NCBI RefSeq assembly: GCF_042654245.1
Contig: NZ_JBHSGI010000032.1
Location: 1-64,000 of the forward strand
Reading direction: 5' to 3'
Source of the DNA: Seohaeicola_A nanhaiensis
GTDB lineage: Bacteria > Pseudomonadota > Alphaproteobacteria > Rhodobacterales > Rhodobacteraceae
Length of the DNA: 64,000 nt
The notes under the pieces were generated by a model that ran no database searches, was not told where the DNA came from, and was given only the letters and a program-made list of their open reading frames with translations. Positions 1 to 8,288 of this stretch are shown in pieces. The position numbers were made by a program, and so were the translations under genes. The first letter of the stretch is position 1. Every line of letters starts with the position of its first letter.

Positions 1-2
1 AG

Positions 3-263
3 CTGTGGGATAAGTCCGCCCGGGGAAAGGGGAAGCTCGGCGTTCAGCCGGTTTGTGCAACAGAGCCCCTCTATATGGTGCATGCCCTCGTCGAGAAAGC
101 CGGCTTCACTATAGCCGAAAGGGTATTGGGCACTGACCTGATGCCGCTGTGGGTCCTACCGGTGATACTGCTGGCGGCGATCGGGGCCGCCGCCATTCTG
201 TACCACATGATTGAAGAACCTGGTCGGCGGGCTCTCATTAAACCTGCCGCCGGGAGACTCTAG
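3..263 (+). CDS. C-terminal end of an acyltransferase-3 family protein (5' partial)
   Basis: The reading frame is open from the left edge to a TAG stop at 261-263, so the gene begins outside the window or is a remnant. The end has a PLYMVH stretch, one hydrophobic segment and the IEEPGRR motif that close many OafA/acyltransferase-3 membrane proteins, which O-acylate surface sugars. The residues before PLYMVH do not resemble the usual GxxSY approach to that segment, so the upstream part may be damaged. Its position beside polysaccharide genes fits a sugar acetyltransferase. The first ATG inside the window is at 75, but it is probably not the true start. Confidence 0.55.
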   Translation: MWDKSARGKGKLGVQPVCATEPLYMVHALVEKAGFTIAERVLGTDLMPLWVLPVILLAAIGAAAILYHMIEEPGRRALIKPAAGRL

Positions 264-358
264 TGGAGTTCCTCGTAGAGTATGCGGAGATCATTAAATA
301 GGACGAGAGCTCCGCCAACGTCTTCGTAGGGTAGGGTAAAGTTGGGCGGTGAAGGAGA

Positions 359-1666
359 TCAGAATACCGGTAGTGGCTCGGGTGCGGCCCCGCCGGCGGC
401 GCCGCGCACCCAGTCATAGACCTTGGCCACCTGCCGCGCCTTCGCCGGCCAGGTGAAGTCGCGGAGTGCCTGCTGCCGCGCGGCGGCCGCCAGGCCGGGC
501 AGGGCGGAGGGATCCGCGACTAGGGCGGCAAGCCGGGCCTGCAGGCGGGCGACGATTTCGGCGCGGGTACCGACCGGGATCTTGAGGCCCACCGTGTCGG
601 TGACCAGCTCGCCCGGACCGGCGTAATCGACCACCAACGGCACCACGCCAAGCGCCATCGCCTCCAGCACCACGCCCCCGCCGAACTCGCGGATCGAGGG
701 AAAGGTCAGGAGGTTGGCGCGCACCGCCACGTCCTGCACCCGGGCATGGGGCAGGTTGCCGTGGAAGGTGACGGTGCCCGGGGTGCTCAGGGCGGCGGCC
801 TGGGCCTCGAGCGCGCCGCGCATCGGACCGTCGCCGATGATGTCGAGGATCAGCCGGCCCTCCCGCAGCAGCGGCGCCGCCGCCTCGATCAGCATGTCCG
901 GCCCCTTGTAGGGGACCAGCCGGCCGATGAAGCAGCCCCGGAGCGGCAGGGAGAGATCCTGCGCCGCCACCTGGTTGAAGCGCGCCGGGTCGATGGCGTT
1001 TTCGGGCAGCCAGACCGTCTTGGCCTGATGACGGGCCGGGATCTCGCCCTGCGTGTGGCGCGAGCCGCAGAGGATCGCCGAGGCGGCGGCCAGGGTGCTG
1101 CCGCGTCCGGGCAGGAGCTTGTAGGCGCCGCGCACGTAGGACAGCCATTCGCGTTCGCGCCGGCGTTCGGCATCGAACCCCGCCGGCCAGGGCACGCCGC
1201 CGTTCAGCGGCCCGAGGACGAAGGGCACGCCGGCGGCGCGGCAGCGGGCGGCGACGGGCGACTGGACTGTCGGGCTGAGCGGCGTGACCCGGTGCACCAG
1301 GTCGAATTCGCCCGCGCGCAGACGGGGGCCGAAGGTCTTCCAGAGCAGGTGTTCGAAATAGGGGTAGGACAGGGCGGTGATCGCCGTCGTCATGGTCCAG
1401 CCCTTGCCCGTTCCCATGCGCAGCAGGCCCGCCAGGCGGGACATCGGGCCGGCGATCGCCTCGGAATCGATGGCGGTGAAATCCAGCCCCTCGGTCAGCC
1501 CGGCCCGCAGGAAGGCGTCCCGGTTGCGGATCTGGGTGACGATATGGACCTCCGCCACCTGCCGCAGCGCCGTGGCCAGCGACCAGCCGACCAGCGGCAC
1601 GCTGACCCATTCGGGATTGGCGGCCTCGGCGATGACGAGAACCTTGGGACGGGAAGAGGTCTCCAT
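359..1666 (-). CDS. Glycosyltransferase family 4 (GT-B fold)
   Basis: A 435-residue cytoplasmic glycosyltransferase expected to add a sugar from a nucleotide donor to a lipid-linked polysaccharide precursor. The N-terminal Rossmann-like half starts with PKVLVIAEAANP. The C-terminal half has the GT4 donor-binding signatures: GRLVPYKGPDMLIEA near residue 250 and the E-x7-E type stretch FGGGVVLEAMALG near residue 330. Length is normal for the family. It is divergent from the exosortase gene, and the 239-bp gap between them must carry both promoters. The sugar specificity cannot be read from sequence. Confidence 0.85.
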   Translation of the reverse strand: METSSRPKVLVIAEAANPEWVSVPLVGWSLATALRQVAEVHIVTQIRNRDAFLRAGLTEGLDFTAIDSEAIAGPMSRLAGLLRMGTGKGWTMTTAITALSYPYFEHLLWKTFGPRLRAGEFDLVHRVTPLSPTVQSPVAARCRAAGVPFVLGPLNGGVPWPAGFDAERRREREWLSYVRGAYKLLPGRGSTLAAASAILCGSRHTQGEIPARHQAKTVWLPENAIDPARFNQVAAQDLSLPLRGCFIGRLVPYKGPDMLIEAAAPLLREGRLILDIIGDGPMRGALEAQAAALSTPGTVTFHGNLPHARVQDVAVRANLLTFPSIREFGGGVVLEAMALGVVPLVVDYAGPGELVTDTVGLKIPVGTRAEIVARLQARLAALVADPSALPGLAAAARQQALRDFTWPAKARQVAKVYDWVRGAAGGAAPEPLPVF

Positions 1667-1905
1667 GAGCGTGCCCTGCTGTCTTCTCTGCCGAACGGAC
1701 GTCTGCCGGAACGGAGACCATCTTGCCCGGGATTACAATATCCCTGCGGCAATTGCGATCCTCGTTGCGGAGGGTCGGGAGCAACTGTTTCCACTCTGCG
1801 ACCAACCGGAGGGGTGGTGCGGAAATGCCGTGGCTGGGTAAACAATATACGCCAATCACCCCCGCTTTACTTGAAAAAATTGGAGGACCTGTCTAGAAGG
1901 AGGCA

Positions 1906-3555
1906 GTGTGCCGCCGGTCGCCCGGGATCGCGGGGTGCAGGTTTTCACCAAGTGGCTGTCGTATGTCTGTTGCTCAAGATACTTCCACCTCCAGTCTGAC
2001 GTCCAACTGGGGGCCTTTCTGGCTCGTGATCGCCGCCCTCGCGGCGGGGCTGTTCTTCCTCGACGGGCTCGACGCCCTGGCGCGGGCCTGGCAGAAGCCG
2101 GAATACAGCCACGGACCTCTGATCCCGATCCTGTCGCTGCTGCTGTTCCTGCGCCAGCTGCGCGAGGTGCCGGTGGAACCCGGCCCCAAGAACGACCGCT
2201 GGCCCGGTGTCGCGCTCCTGATCTTCGCCCTGTTCTGCGGCGCCCTGGGCAAGCTGGCGGGGATTTCCGACGTGGTGGCCTATGCCACCATCCTCTGGGT
2301 CGGGTCGATCCTGCTGATCAGTTTCGGCTGGAACACCGGCAAGCATTTCTGGCCGCCGGTGCTGCATCTGGTCTACATGCTGCCGCTGCCCGATGTCTTC
2401 TATTACAAGCTGTCGACCTACCTGCAGTTCATCTCCTCCGAACTCGGCGTCTGGTTCCTGCGGCTGATGGACGTGCCGGTCTTCCTGGAAGGCAATATCA
2501 TCGACCTCGGGGTCATGAAGCTGCATGTGGCCGAGGCCTGCTCGGGGCTGCGCTATCTCTTCCCGATCCTCTCCTTCAGCTACATCTTCGCCGTGCTCTA
2601 CAAAGGTCCGGTCTGGCACAAGGCGGTACTGCTGATCTCGGCCGCGCCGATCACCGTGCTGATGAACTCGGTGCGCATCGCGGTGGGCGGGGTGCTGGCC
2701 CAGGAGTTCGGAACCGAATGGCTTGCCGGATTCAGCCATTTCTTCGAGGGCTGGGTGATCTTCCTGATCTGCGTCATCATCCTCTTCGGGCTGGCCCGGC
2801 TCATGCTGTTCCTGCACCCGCAGAAGATGTCGCTGGTCGAGGCGCTGGATCTGGAGACCGACGGGCTGATGGTCCAGGCCCTGCGCCTGCGCTATGTCTG
2901 GCCCTCGCCGGCGCTGATCACCAGCGCGCTGATCACCAGCGCGCTCGCGCTCGGCTGGTTTGCCCTGCCGGACTGGGATGCCATCCGGATCGACCGCGAG
3001 AGCTTTGCCTCCTTCCCCCGCCAGATTGCCGACTGGCAGCAGATCGGCGCGCCCGAAACCCTGAGTCCGGATGTCGAAAAGGCGCTGCAGGCCGACGACT
3101 ACCGCTCGGTCCGCTTTGCCCGGCCAGAGGATGCACAGACGGTCAGCGTCTTCTCGGCTTGGTATGCCGATCAGAGCGCGGGGGGCATCCATTCGCCCGA
3201 AGTCTGCCTGCCGGGCGGGGGCTGGGAGATCGCCTGGCTCGAGCGCGTCAACATCGCGGGCGACATGGGGCTCGCGCAGCCGTTCAACATCAACAAGGCG
3301 ATCATCCAGAAGGGCGAGACCCGGATGATGGTCTATTACTGGTTCGAACAGAAGGGCCGGAAGGTGGCCTGGGACTTTGGCGCCAAGATGCTGCTGATGT
3401 ATGACGGCATCGCCACGGGCCGCAAGGATGGGGCGATCGTCCGCCTGACGACCCTGATCGGCCCTGGCGAACCGGATGCCGCTGCGGCCAAGCGTCTGGA
3501 TGCCATGGTCCGGGATCTGATCCCCGAGCTGCCCCGTTTCATTCCGGGCAGCTGA
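1906..3555 (+). CDS. xrtD: Exosortase fused to EpsI domain (XrtD-like)
   Basis: An integral membrane transpeptidase-like enzyme of the exosortase family, expected to cleave a PEP-CTERM-like C-terminal sorting signal and pass the protein to the envelope. About eight hydrophobic segments fill residues 30-310. The family catalytic triad is visible: Cys in EACSGLRYLFP (about residue 211), Arg in NSVRIAVGG (about 257) and His in HFFEGW (about 278). Residues from about 340 onward form an EpsI domain (ending SPEVCLPGGGWEI and the following beta-rich part). This fused layout matches the VPLPA-CTERM exosortase D of Rhodobacteraceae as I know it. Start is uncertain: GTG 1906 follows an AGGAGG by only 2 nt, and ATG 1963 is an alternative without an RBS. 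No substrate with a CTERM tail is seen in the window. Confidence 0.85.
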   Translation: MCRRSPGIAGCRFSPSGCRMSVAQDTSTSSLTSNWGPFWLVIAALAAGLFFLDGLDALARAWQKPEYSHGPLIPILSLLLFLRQLREVPVEPGPKNDRWPGVALLIFALFCGALGKLAGISDVVAYATILWVGSILLISFGWNTGKHFWPPVLHLVYMLPLPDVFYYKLSTYLQFISSELGVWFLRLMDVPVFLEGNIIDLGVMKLHVAEACSGLRYLFPILSFSYIFAVLYKGPVWHKAVLLISAAPITVLMNSVRIAVGGVLAQEFGTEWLAGFSHFFEGWVIFLICVIILFGLARLMLFLHPQKMSLVEALDLETDGLMVQALRLRYVWPSPALITSALITSALALGWFALPDWDAIRIDRESFASFPRQIADWQQIGAPETLSPDVEKALQADDYRSVRFARPEDAQTVSVFSAWYADQSAGGIHSPEVCLPGGGWEIAWLERVNIAGDMGLAQPFNINKAIIQKGETRMMVYYWFEQKGRKVAWDFGAKMLLMYDGIATGRKDGAIVRLTTLIGPGEPDAAAAKRLDAMVRDLIPELPRFIPGS

Positions 3556-3562
3556 GCGGGCG

Positions 3563-4471
3563 GTGCAGACATCGGGACGATCCCGGGCGGGGAGGCTGGC
3601 CCTGGCCCTTGCGGTTTTGCAGGGGCTGGCGGGCGGCGCCGAGGCCGGACCGCTGACCCTGGTCGGCAGTTATACCTGGGAGACCGACTCGGTTGTGGGG
3701 CTGTCCGGCCTCGAGGTCTCGGATGACGGCAGCCGGTTTGTCGCCATCTCGGACCGGGGCTGGATCCTGACCGGCCGCTTCCTGCGCGAAGACGCGCGCA
3801 TTTCCGGCCTCCGGCTCGACCGGTTCCTGCCGATCCTGGGCCAGGACGGTCTGCCGGTCGCGGCGCGGCGCCTGCACGACTGGTCCGATGCCGAGGGGCT
3901 GGCGATGGCGCCGGACGGCACGCTCTGGATCGCCTTCGAGCAATGGACCCGGGTCGCCCGCTATGCCGCGCCGGAGAGCGCCGCCACCTGGATCCGGGAC
4001 CACCCGAGCTTTCGTCTCTTCGCGCCCAACCGCCAGCTCGAGGCGGTAGCGCTGCACCCCGACGGCACGCTCTACGCCTTTCCCGAACAGCCCCTGCCGG
4101 GCGGCTTTCCGCTCTACCGGCTGGAGGCGGGGGCCTGGACCATTGCCGGCTATGTCCCGCAGCAGTCCGGTTTTGCCGTGGTCGGTGCGGATTTTGCATC
4201 CGATGGCCGGCTTTACCTGCTGGAGCGTAAGCTGGTGCTAGGGCTCTGGTGGCAGAACCGGATCCGCCGGCTGACCCTGACCCCCGCAGGCGCCCCGACG
4301 CGTGACGAGCTGCTCTGGACCGGAGGTCGCGGCGAATACGACAATCTTGAAGGGATCGCGGTCTGGCTCGACGGGACAGGGCTGCGCCTGACACTGGTCT
4401 CGGACAGCAACAGCGATCCGGACGAGCCCACCCGGTTCGTGGAATACCGGCTTGAAGAGGCGGACCGGTGA
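3563..4471 (+). CDS. Secreted esterase-like/phytase-like protein
   Basis: A 302-residue protein that starts 8 nt after the exosortase stop and is probably co-transcribed with it. Residues 1-29 look like a signal peptide (basic start, LALALAVLQGLAGG core, AEAG cleavage), so it acts in the periplasm or outside. The body has repeated beta-propeller-type strands such as GLSGLEVSDDGSRFVAISDRG, SDAEGLAMAPDGTLWIAFE and LEAVALHPDGTLYAFPE. This is the pattern of the 'esterase-like activity of phytase' family (PF13449). The start is GTG at 3563. The real substrate is unknown; the family name should not be read as proof of phytase activity. It has no CTERM anchor. Confidence 0.7.
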   Translation: MQTSGRSRAGRLALALAVLQGLAGGAEAGPLTLVGSYTWETDSVVGLSGLEVSDDGSRFVAISDRGWILTGRFLREDARISGLRLDRFLPILGQDGLPVAARRLHDWSDAEGLAMAPDGTLWIAFEQWTRVARYAAPESAATWIRDHPSFRLFAPNRQLEAVALHPDGTLYAFPEQPLPGGFPLYRLEAGAWTIAGYVPQQSGFAVVGADFASDGRLYLLERKLVLGLWWQNRIRRLTLTPAGAPTRDELLWTGGRGEYDNLEGIAVWLDGTGLRLTLVSDSNSDPDEPTRFVEYRLEEADR

Positions 4472-4634
4472 GCGGTATGCGCCCCTCCGCGCGCAGGGCG
4501 GCCGTATTGCATCCCCAGTCCCGCAGAACTAGGGTTTTGGCCGGCGGTCAGGGCAGATCCCGCAGGCTGGTCCGCCACATCGCAACGCAGGGCGGCGCGG
4601 TCATCGCGACGCTCCGTCCCCACGAGGAACACGC

Positions 4635-5618
4635 ATGAGAATCCTGATCACCGGCGGCGCCGGATATGTCGGCAGCGCCTGTCTGCGCCATGTTGCGGAA
4701 CTCGGGCATGAGGTGATGGCCTATGACGACCTGAGCATGGGGCATCGCGCGGCGGTCGACGGGCATCCCCTGACGGTGGGCGATATCGCCGATACCGCGT
4801 TGCTGAGCCGCACCCTGAAGGACTTCCGCGCCGATGCCGTCATGCATTTCGCCGCCTCGACCTATGTCGGGGAATCGGCCGAGAAGCCGGAGCTCTACTA
4901 TCGCAACAACGTCGGCGGCACCCTGTCGCTGCTGAACGCGATGCGGGCGGCGGATGTCGGGCGGCTGCTGTTCTCCTCGACCTGCGCGACCTATGGCATG
5001 GCCGAGTCCGAGGCGATGACCGAGGCGACGCCGCTGGCGCCCTTCTCGCCCTATGCCCGCACCAAGCTGGCGGTGGAATGGATGATCCGCGACTTTGCCC
5101 AGGCCTATGGGATGGGCTTTACCCTGCTGCGCTATTTCAACGCCGCCGGCGGCGATGCCGACGGCCGCCATGGCGAGGATCACCACCCCGAGAGCCATCT
5201 GATCCCGCTGGTGCTGCAGGTGGCCCTGGGGCAGCGGTCACATATTGCGGTCTTCGGCACCGACTATCCGACCCCCGACGGCACCTGCATCCGCGACTAC
5301 GTGCATACGCGGGATCTCGCCTCGGCGCATCTGCTGGCCATCGAGGCCACCGGCGAGACCACGGCGGAGGTCTTCAACATCGGCACCGGGTACGGCCAGT
5401 CGGTGATGCAGATCCTCGAGGCCTGCGAGAGGGTCACGGGCCGCGAGATCCCGCGCGAGATCGTTGCCCGCCGGGCGGGCGATCCGCCGCGGCTGGTGGC
5501 GGATCCGGTGAAGCTGAAGACGCAGCTGGGCTGGACGCCGCTCTACGAGGACATCGAGGAGACCATCGCCACCGCCTGGGCCTGGCACCGGGCGCATCCG
5601 GACGGCTATCAAGACTGA
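4635..5618 (+). CDS. galE: UDP-glucose 4-epimerase
   Basis: A 327-residue extended short-chain dehydrogenase that interconverts UDP-glucose and UDP-galactose (or the N-acetyl forms) with bound NAD. The nucleotide site GGAGYVG lies at residues 7-13. The active site has a Ser-Ser-Thr at about 115-117 and the YxxxK pair in YARTK (Tyr about 140, Lys about 144). HFAAST and RYFNAAGGD are GalE-typical. Length is normal. It supplies UDP-galactose-type donors to the polysaccharide glycosyltransferases in the window. It is the last gene before the dif site. Confidence 0.92.
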   Translation: MRILITGGAGYVGSACLRHVAELGHEVMAYDDLSMGHRAAVDGHPLTVGDIADTALLSRTLKDFRADAVMHFAASTYVGESAEKPELYYRNNVGGTLSLLNAMRAADVGRLLFSSTCATYGMAESEAMTEATPLAPFSPYARTKLAVEWMIRDFAQAYGMGFTLLRYFNAAGGDADGRHGEDHHPESHLIPLVLQVALGQRSHIAVFGTDYPTPDGTCIRDYVHTRDLASAHLLAIEATGETTAEVFNIGTGYGQSVMQILEACERVTGREIPREIVARRAGDPPRLVADPVKLKTQLGWTPLYEDIEETIATAWAWHRAHPDGYQD

Positions 5619-5662
5619 GAGGGGCGGAGGGCCGGAAAGGGGCCAGCCGCATAGGGCGAGAT

Positions 5663-5690
5663 AACGCCGATAATGGTTATTATGTTAAAT
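5663..5690 (+). other. dif: dif site (XerC/XerD chromosome dimer resolution)
   Basis: A 28-bp site with an 11-bp XerC-side arm ending in GATAA, a 6-bp centre TGGTTA, and an 11-bp XerD-side arm TTATGTTAAAT. The XerD arm is identical to the Escherichia coli dif arm, and the ATAA/TTAT inner palindrome is present. It lies 45 bp after galE in non-coding DNA. XerCD recombine here with FtsK at the terminus to resolve dimers, and dif sites also capture integrative elements. No second copy was found in the window. A dif on a chromid rather than the main chromosome cannot be excluded. Confidence 0.85.
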
Positions 5691-6385
5691 TAAGCTTGCC
5701 GGCCTAACTCCAAGGATCGAGGTTGTCGGTGGGTTTTCCTGGCGGGATGGGCCTATTAGAGACTGCCTACCATCTAGGACTTCGTCTCCCGATCTAGGCG
5801 AAAGTCTCGCCTTTCCCTGTGGCGGATTCCGTTACCCTTGTGATGCACCCCTTCGCCCCGAGTGAGCGCGGCGCGCGGTGCAGTCGATCCCCTTAGACCG
5901 AGGACGCATTCGACGACCGCCCGCTGGGAGAAGCGGTGGAAGTTCGACGTTGGTTCGTGAAGCAATACGGTCTGCCACCCCCAAGATCATCGCTACGCAC
6001 CTCGGCTGATCCATCCCGAAACCGGGATGGATCAGGCTGCGAAGGGTTTCCTTCGAACTCTACGCCAAGGTCAAAACGAACTATCACCACCAGCAGGCAC
6101 CCCTCCGTGTGCATCACAGCAGCAGGTTCCGGGTGATGGCGGTGAGATCCGCGCCCTCTGCCCCGGCGTCGATATCACCGAAGCGATACCGAAGGTGGTC
6201 AACACATCGCGGAACAGTCCAAGGGCCACATGGAAGTTGGTGGATCGGGAAGGGCGCCGTATTGCAGATTGGCTTCCCTCCCGAACTTGGTGCGATCGGA
6301 CGTTGTAGCGATTGAGTCACGCCAGAGTTAGATTTCCGTTCGCCCGGTCTGGCCAGGAGCCGGAATGGAATGGCGCTCTCTTGGA
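5691..6385. other. Non-coding stretch beside dif, no gene recognised
   Basis: About 700 bp after dif with only short overlapping reading frames on both strands. None has a recognisable domain or a convincing ribosome binding site. The region may hold decayed insertion-sequence DNA, as expected next to a recombination hotspot, but I could not match any fragment to a family. Confidence 0.4.
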
Positions 6386-6661
6386 TCAGTCCCCGCCCAA
6401 CTCGCGGTCATCTTCGGCATCACGCTTGACCAAATGCGACGTATATTCCCGCCGGACATGAGCCACGAACTCCTCCTCGTCGAGATCCAGAAGCTGGCAG
6501 AGGGCGGGTATCTTGTCGGAGGGCACCCGCGTCAGGCCCTGGCGCAACATGGTGATCAGGTTGCCGTGGATGAACCCCGTTCGTAGAGCGACGTCCTTGT
6601 CGCTCAGTCCGGAAGTCTCAATGGCGGTAGCGAGGGTTTCGGCGATGGTCGGTTCGGGCAT
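6386..6661 (-). CDS. Small HTH (XRE/Cro-like) regulator, paralogue A
   Basis: A 91-residue protein starting at an ATG with AGGAGA 6 nt upstream; longer upstream starts in frame have no RBS. It begins MPEPTIAETLATAIETSGLS and contains a probable helix-turn-helix (GLSDKDVALRTGF followed by LITMLRQGL, residues 18-46). It is about 45 percent alike in its first 75 residues to the regulator at 8289-8987 and shares that gene's 5' leader almost perfectly. The acidic tail (DAEDDREL) is unlike the partner, which is longer. Likely a DNA-binding regulator; target unknown. It lies downstream of the sensor kinase on the same strand, 346 bp away. Confidence 0.7.
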   Translation of the reverse strand: MPEPTIAETLATAIETSGLSDKDVALRTGFIHGNLITMLRQGLTRVPSDKIPALCQLLDLDEEEFVAHVRREYTSHLVKRDAEDDRELGGD

Positions 6662-6666
6662 ACAGT

Positions 6667-6707
6667 GTCTCCTGACATCTCGTGTTGCGATGTTCAGTGA
6701 TATGCAG
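6667..6707 (-). promoter_or_regulatory. Conserved 5' leader of paralogue A (39/41 identical to 8243-8283)
   Basis: The 41 bp ending 5 nt before the start codon match the leader of the regulator at 8289 with only two differences. The shared block includes GCATATCACTGA, ATCGCAACACGAGAT and the ribosome binding site. The two coding regions have drifted far more than this, so the leader is probably an operator or translational control element. The two copies are in opposite orientation around the kinase gene. Confidence 0.6.
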
Positions 6708-6861
6708 CCCGACGCGATCCGCGTTGGGGAGGGTTTCAGTTGGAGAGAACACCGTGCAAGGCTACGGCCATCCTCGATGGCAACATCGAAACTGTAGGAT
6801 GACAAATCAGGGTTTTCAGACTAGCGTCAGACATACCGCCTGTTTGACCTGTTTCTGAGTG

Positions 6862-6891
6862 CCCCGGCTGCAGCCCCCAACTGCACCGGGG
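6862..6891. terminator. Hairpin downstream of the sensor kinase
   Basis: CCCCGG and CCGGGG, extended by TGCAG/CTGCA with one bulge, form a stem about 11 bp long around a short C-rich loop. It lies about 115 bp after the kinase stop. No T-run follows on either strand, so termination is only a guess. Confidence 0.3.
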
Positions 6892-7007
6892 TTGTTCATG
6901 TCTTTTTTGGCCCCCTCCAGTCGGTTCGCATAATCACCTAACTGGACCGTCCGACAATGGACGCCTGGTCTTCTGAGAAGCTGAGTCGGACGAGGTGACT
7001 GAACAGC

Positions 7008-8018
7008 TCAGCAATATTCCAGCCCATGCACGTCAGGCTCGAGCGCGGCGTGGGGTATCGTAATGCAAATACGAAGTGCTCCGTCGACCCAGTCCCGTGT
7101 CAGTCTTGCCCCGATGTCCTGAGCGGTAAAGTCAAGGAGCTGGCTTCCAAAGCCAGCTCCACCGGGATTGGCCTCGTCTTTCGGCGAACCAAATTCGCGC
7201 CAGATCACCTTGAGATCTCCATCTTCCAGTTCCGCGGAAATCTCCAACCGTCCGGTGTCTGACAGACTGCCGTATTTCGCGGAATTGGTCGCCAGCTCGT
7301 TCAGGATAAGGGCAAGTCCACTCGTTCCTCGTGCCGACAGTCTGATGTCGACTCCTTTGATGCTGATGCGGTTACCCTGTTGGTAGGGAGCCAGGACCCT
7401 TTCAACCAATTCGTTCAGGGGTTTTGAACTTGGTAGCCCGGCCAGTTCCAAGGTCTCCTGATAAGAGCTGGACACCGCGTGCAAACGCCCTGTCAACTCA
7501 TCGAATGCTGGTGCTGCCTCCGGGTTTTCCCGGCGTGTGATCGACATCAGGGCGCCGATCACGGCAAACAGGTTCTTCATGCGATGGGAAAGTTCATTCG
7601 TGAGAACCTCGACCCGCTCTTCTGACGCGCGTTGTTCGGTGACGTCAGTGTTGACGCCACTCATGCCGAGAAAGTGACCTGATTCCGAGAAGCGCGGACG
7701 GGCACTTGTATGCAGCACGCGGTAGACGCCGTCCGAACGTTTGTATCTGGCTTCGATTTCAAAACTCTCGTGCTTGGACATGGCAGTAACAAAGGCCCGT
7801 TGCAATTGCTCCGCATCATCGGGATGCACAGTCATCGACCAATCGAACTGCGAAATCGCCTCGTTCGATACACCCCAGAATTCTCTCTGAGCACGGTTCA
7901 GGAACAGGCACCTGCCCTCTGCGTCGCCCAACCAGAGCATGGCAGGAACGCCCTCGATTATGGCGCGATACGTCTCACTCGTCGCCAATTGTTGCTTGTC
8001 GAATTGACTCCACGGCAT
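7008..8018 (-). CDS. PAS-domain HWE-family sensor histidine kinase
   Basis: A 336-residue soluble kinase with no membrane segment. The start is the ATG at 8018, with a GGGGGG Shine-Dalgarno-like run 7 nt upstream; an upstream in-frame ATG gives a 13-residue extension without support. Residues about 12-130 are a PAS domain (AIIEGVPAMLWLGDAEGRC, HPDDAEQLQRAF, then the PAC stretch). The H-box is ELSHRMKNLFAVIGAL (His about 144), followed by an ATPase with the N-box ILNELATNSAKYG and the WRE variant of the HWE signature. The cysteine of LOV photosensors is not seen. No response regulator is adjacent. The neighbouring HTH paralogues are candidate outputs by context only. Confidence 0.88.
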   Translation of the reverse strand: MPWSQFDKQQLATSETYRAIIEGVPAMLWLGDAEGRCLFLNRAQREFWGVSNEAISQFDWSMTVHPDDAEQLQRAFVTAMSKHESFEIEARYKRSDGVYRVLHTSARPRFSESGHFLGMSGVNTDVTEQRASEERVEVLTNELSHRMKNLFAVIGALMSITRRENPEAAPAFDELTGRLHAVSSSYQETLELAGLPSSKPLNELVERVLAPYQQGNRISIKGVDIRLSARGTSGLALILNELATNSAKYGSLSDTGRLEISAELEDGDLKVIWREFGSPKDEANPGGAGFGSQLLDFTAQDIGARLTRDWVDGALRICITIPHAALEPDVHGLEYC

Positions 8019-8242
8019 GCAACGTCCCCCCTTTAGACCAGGCAGCATTGAAACCATCCTTGCCAGGCAGAACTTCTTCGCTCCCCTGTCTCATTGCAAG
8101 CAGCTTCGGGCCCAGAGGCGCGCCTGATCGGCTCGCACATGTCACTGGTTGCCGGTCGACCCCATCCGCCTCGGCGAGACTATCGCTGATCCTCAAGACC
8201 CAAGCGCTGAACGCCTCCATGACCGAGGAGGATCATCTCGCC

Positions 8243-8283
8243 CTGCATATCACTGAGCATCGCAACACGAGATCTCAGGAGAC
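8243..8283 (+). promoter_or_regulatory. Conserved 5' leader of paralogue B
   Basis: This is the plus-strand copy of the shared 41-bp leader (see 6667-6707). It ends 5 nt before the ATG at 8289 and includes the AGGAGAC ribosome binding site. Further upstream the two copies still share GATC-x-x-x-TCG-like pieces, so the conserved unit may be about 55 bp. Confidence 0.6.
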
Positions 8284-8288
8284 GACCC

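Noticed and set aside
746..1999. 417-codon plus-strand frame opposite the GT4 gene
   Set aside because: Low-complexity shadow of a GC-rich gene; it has no domain.
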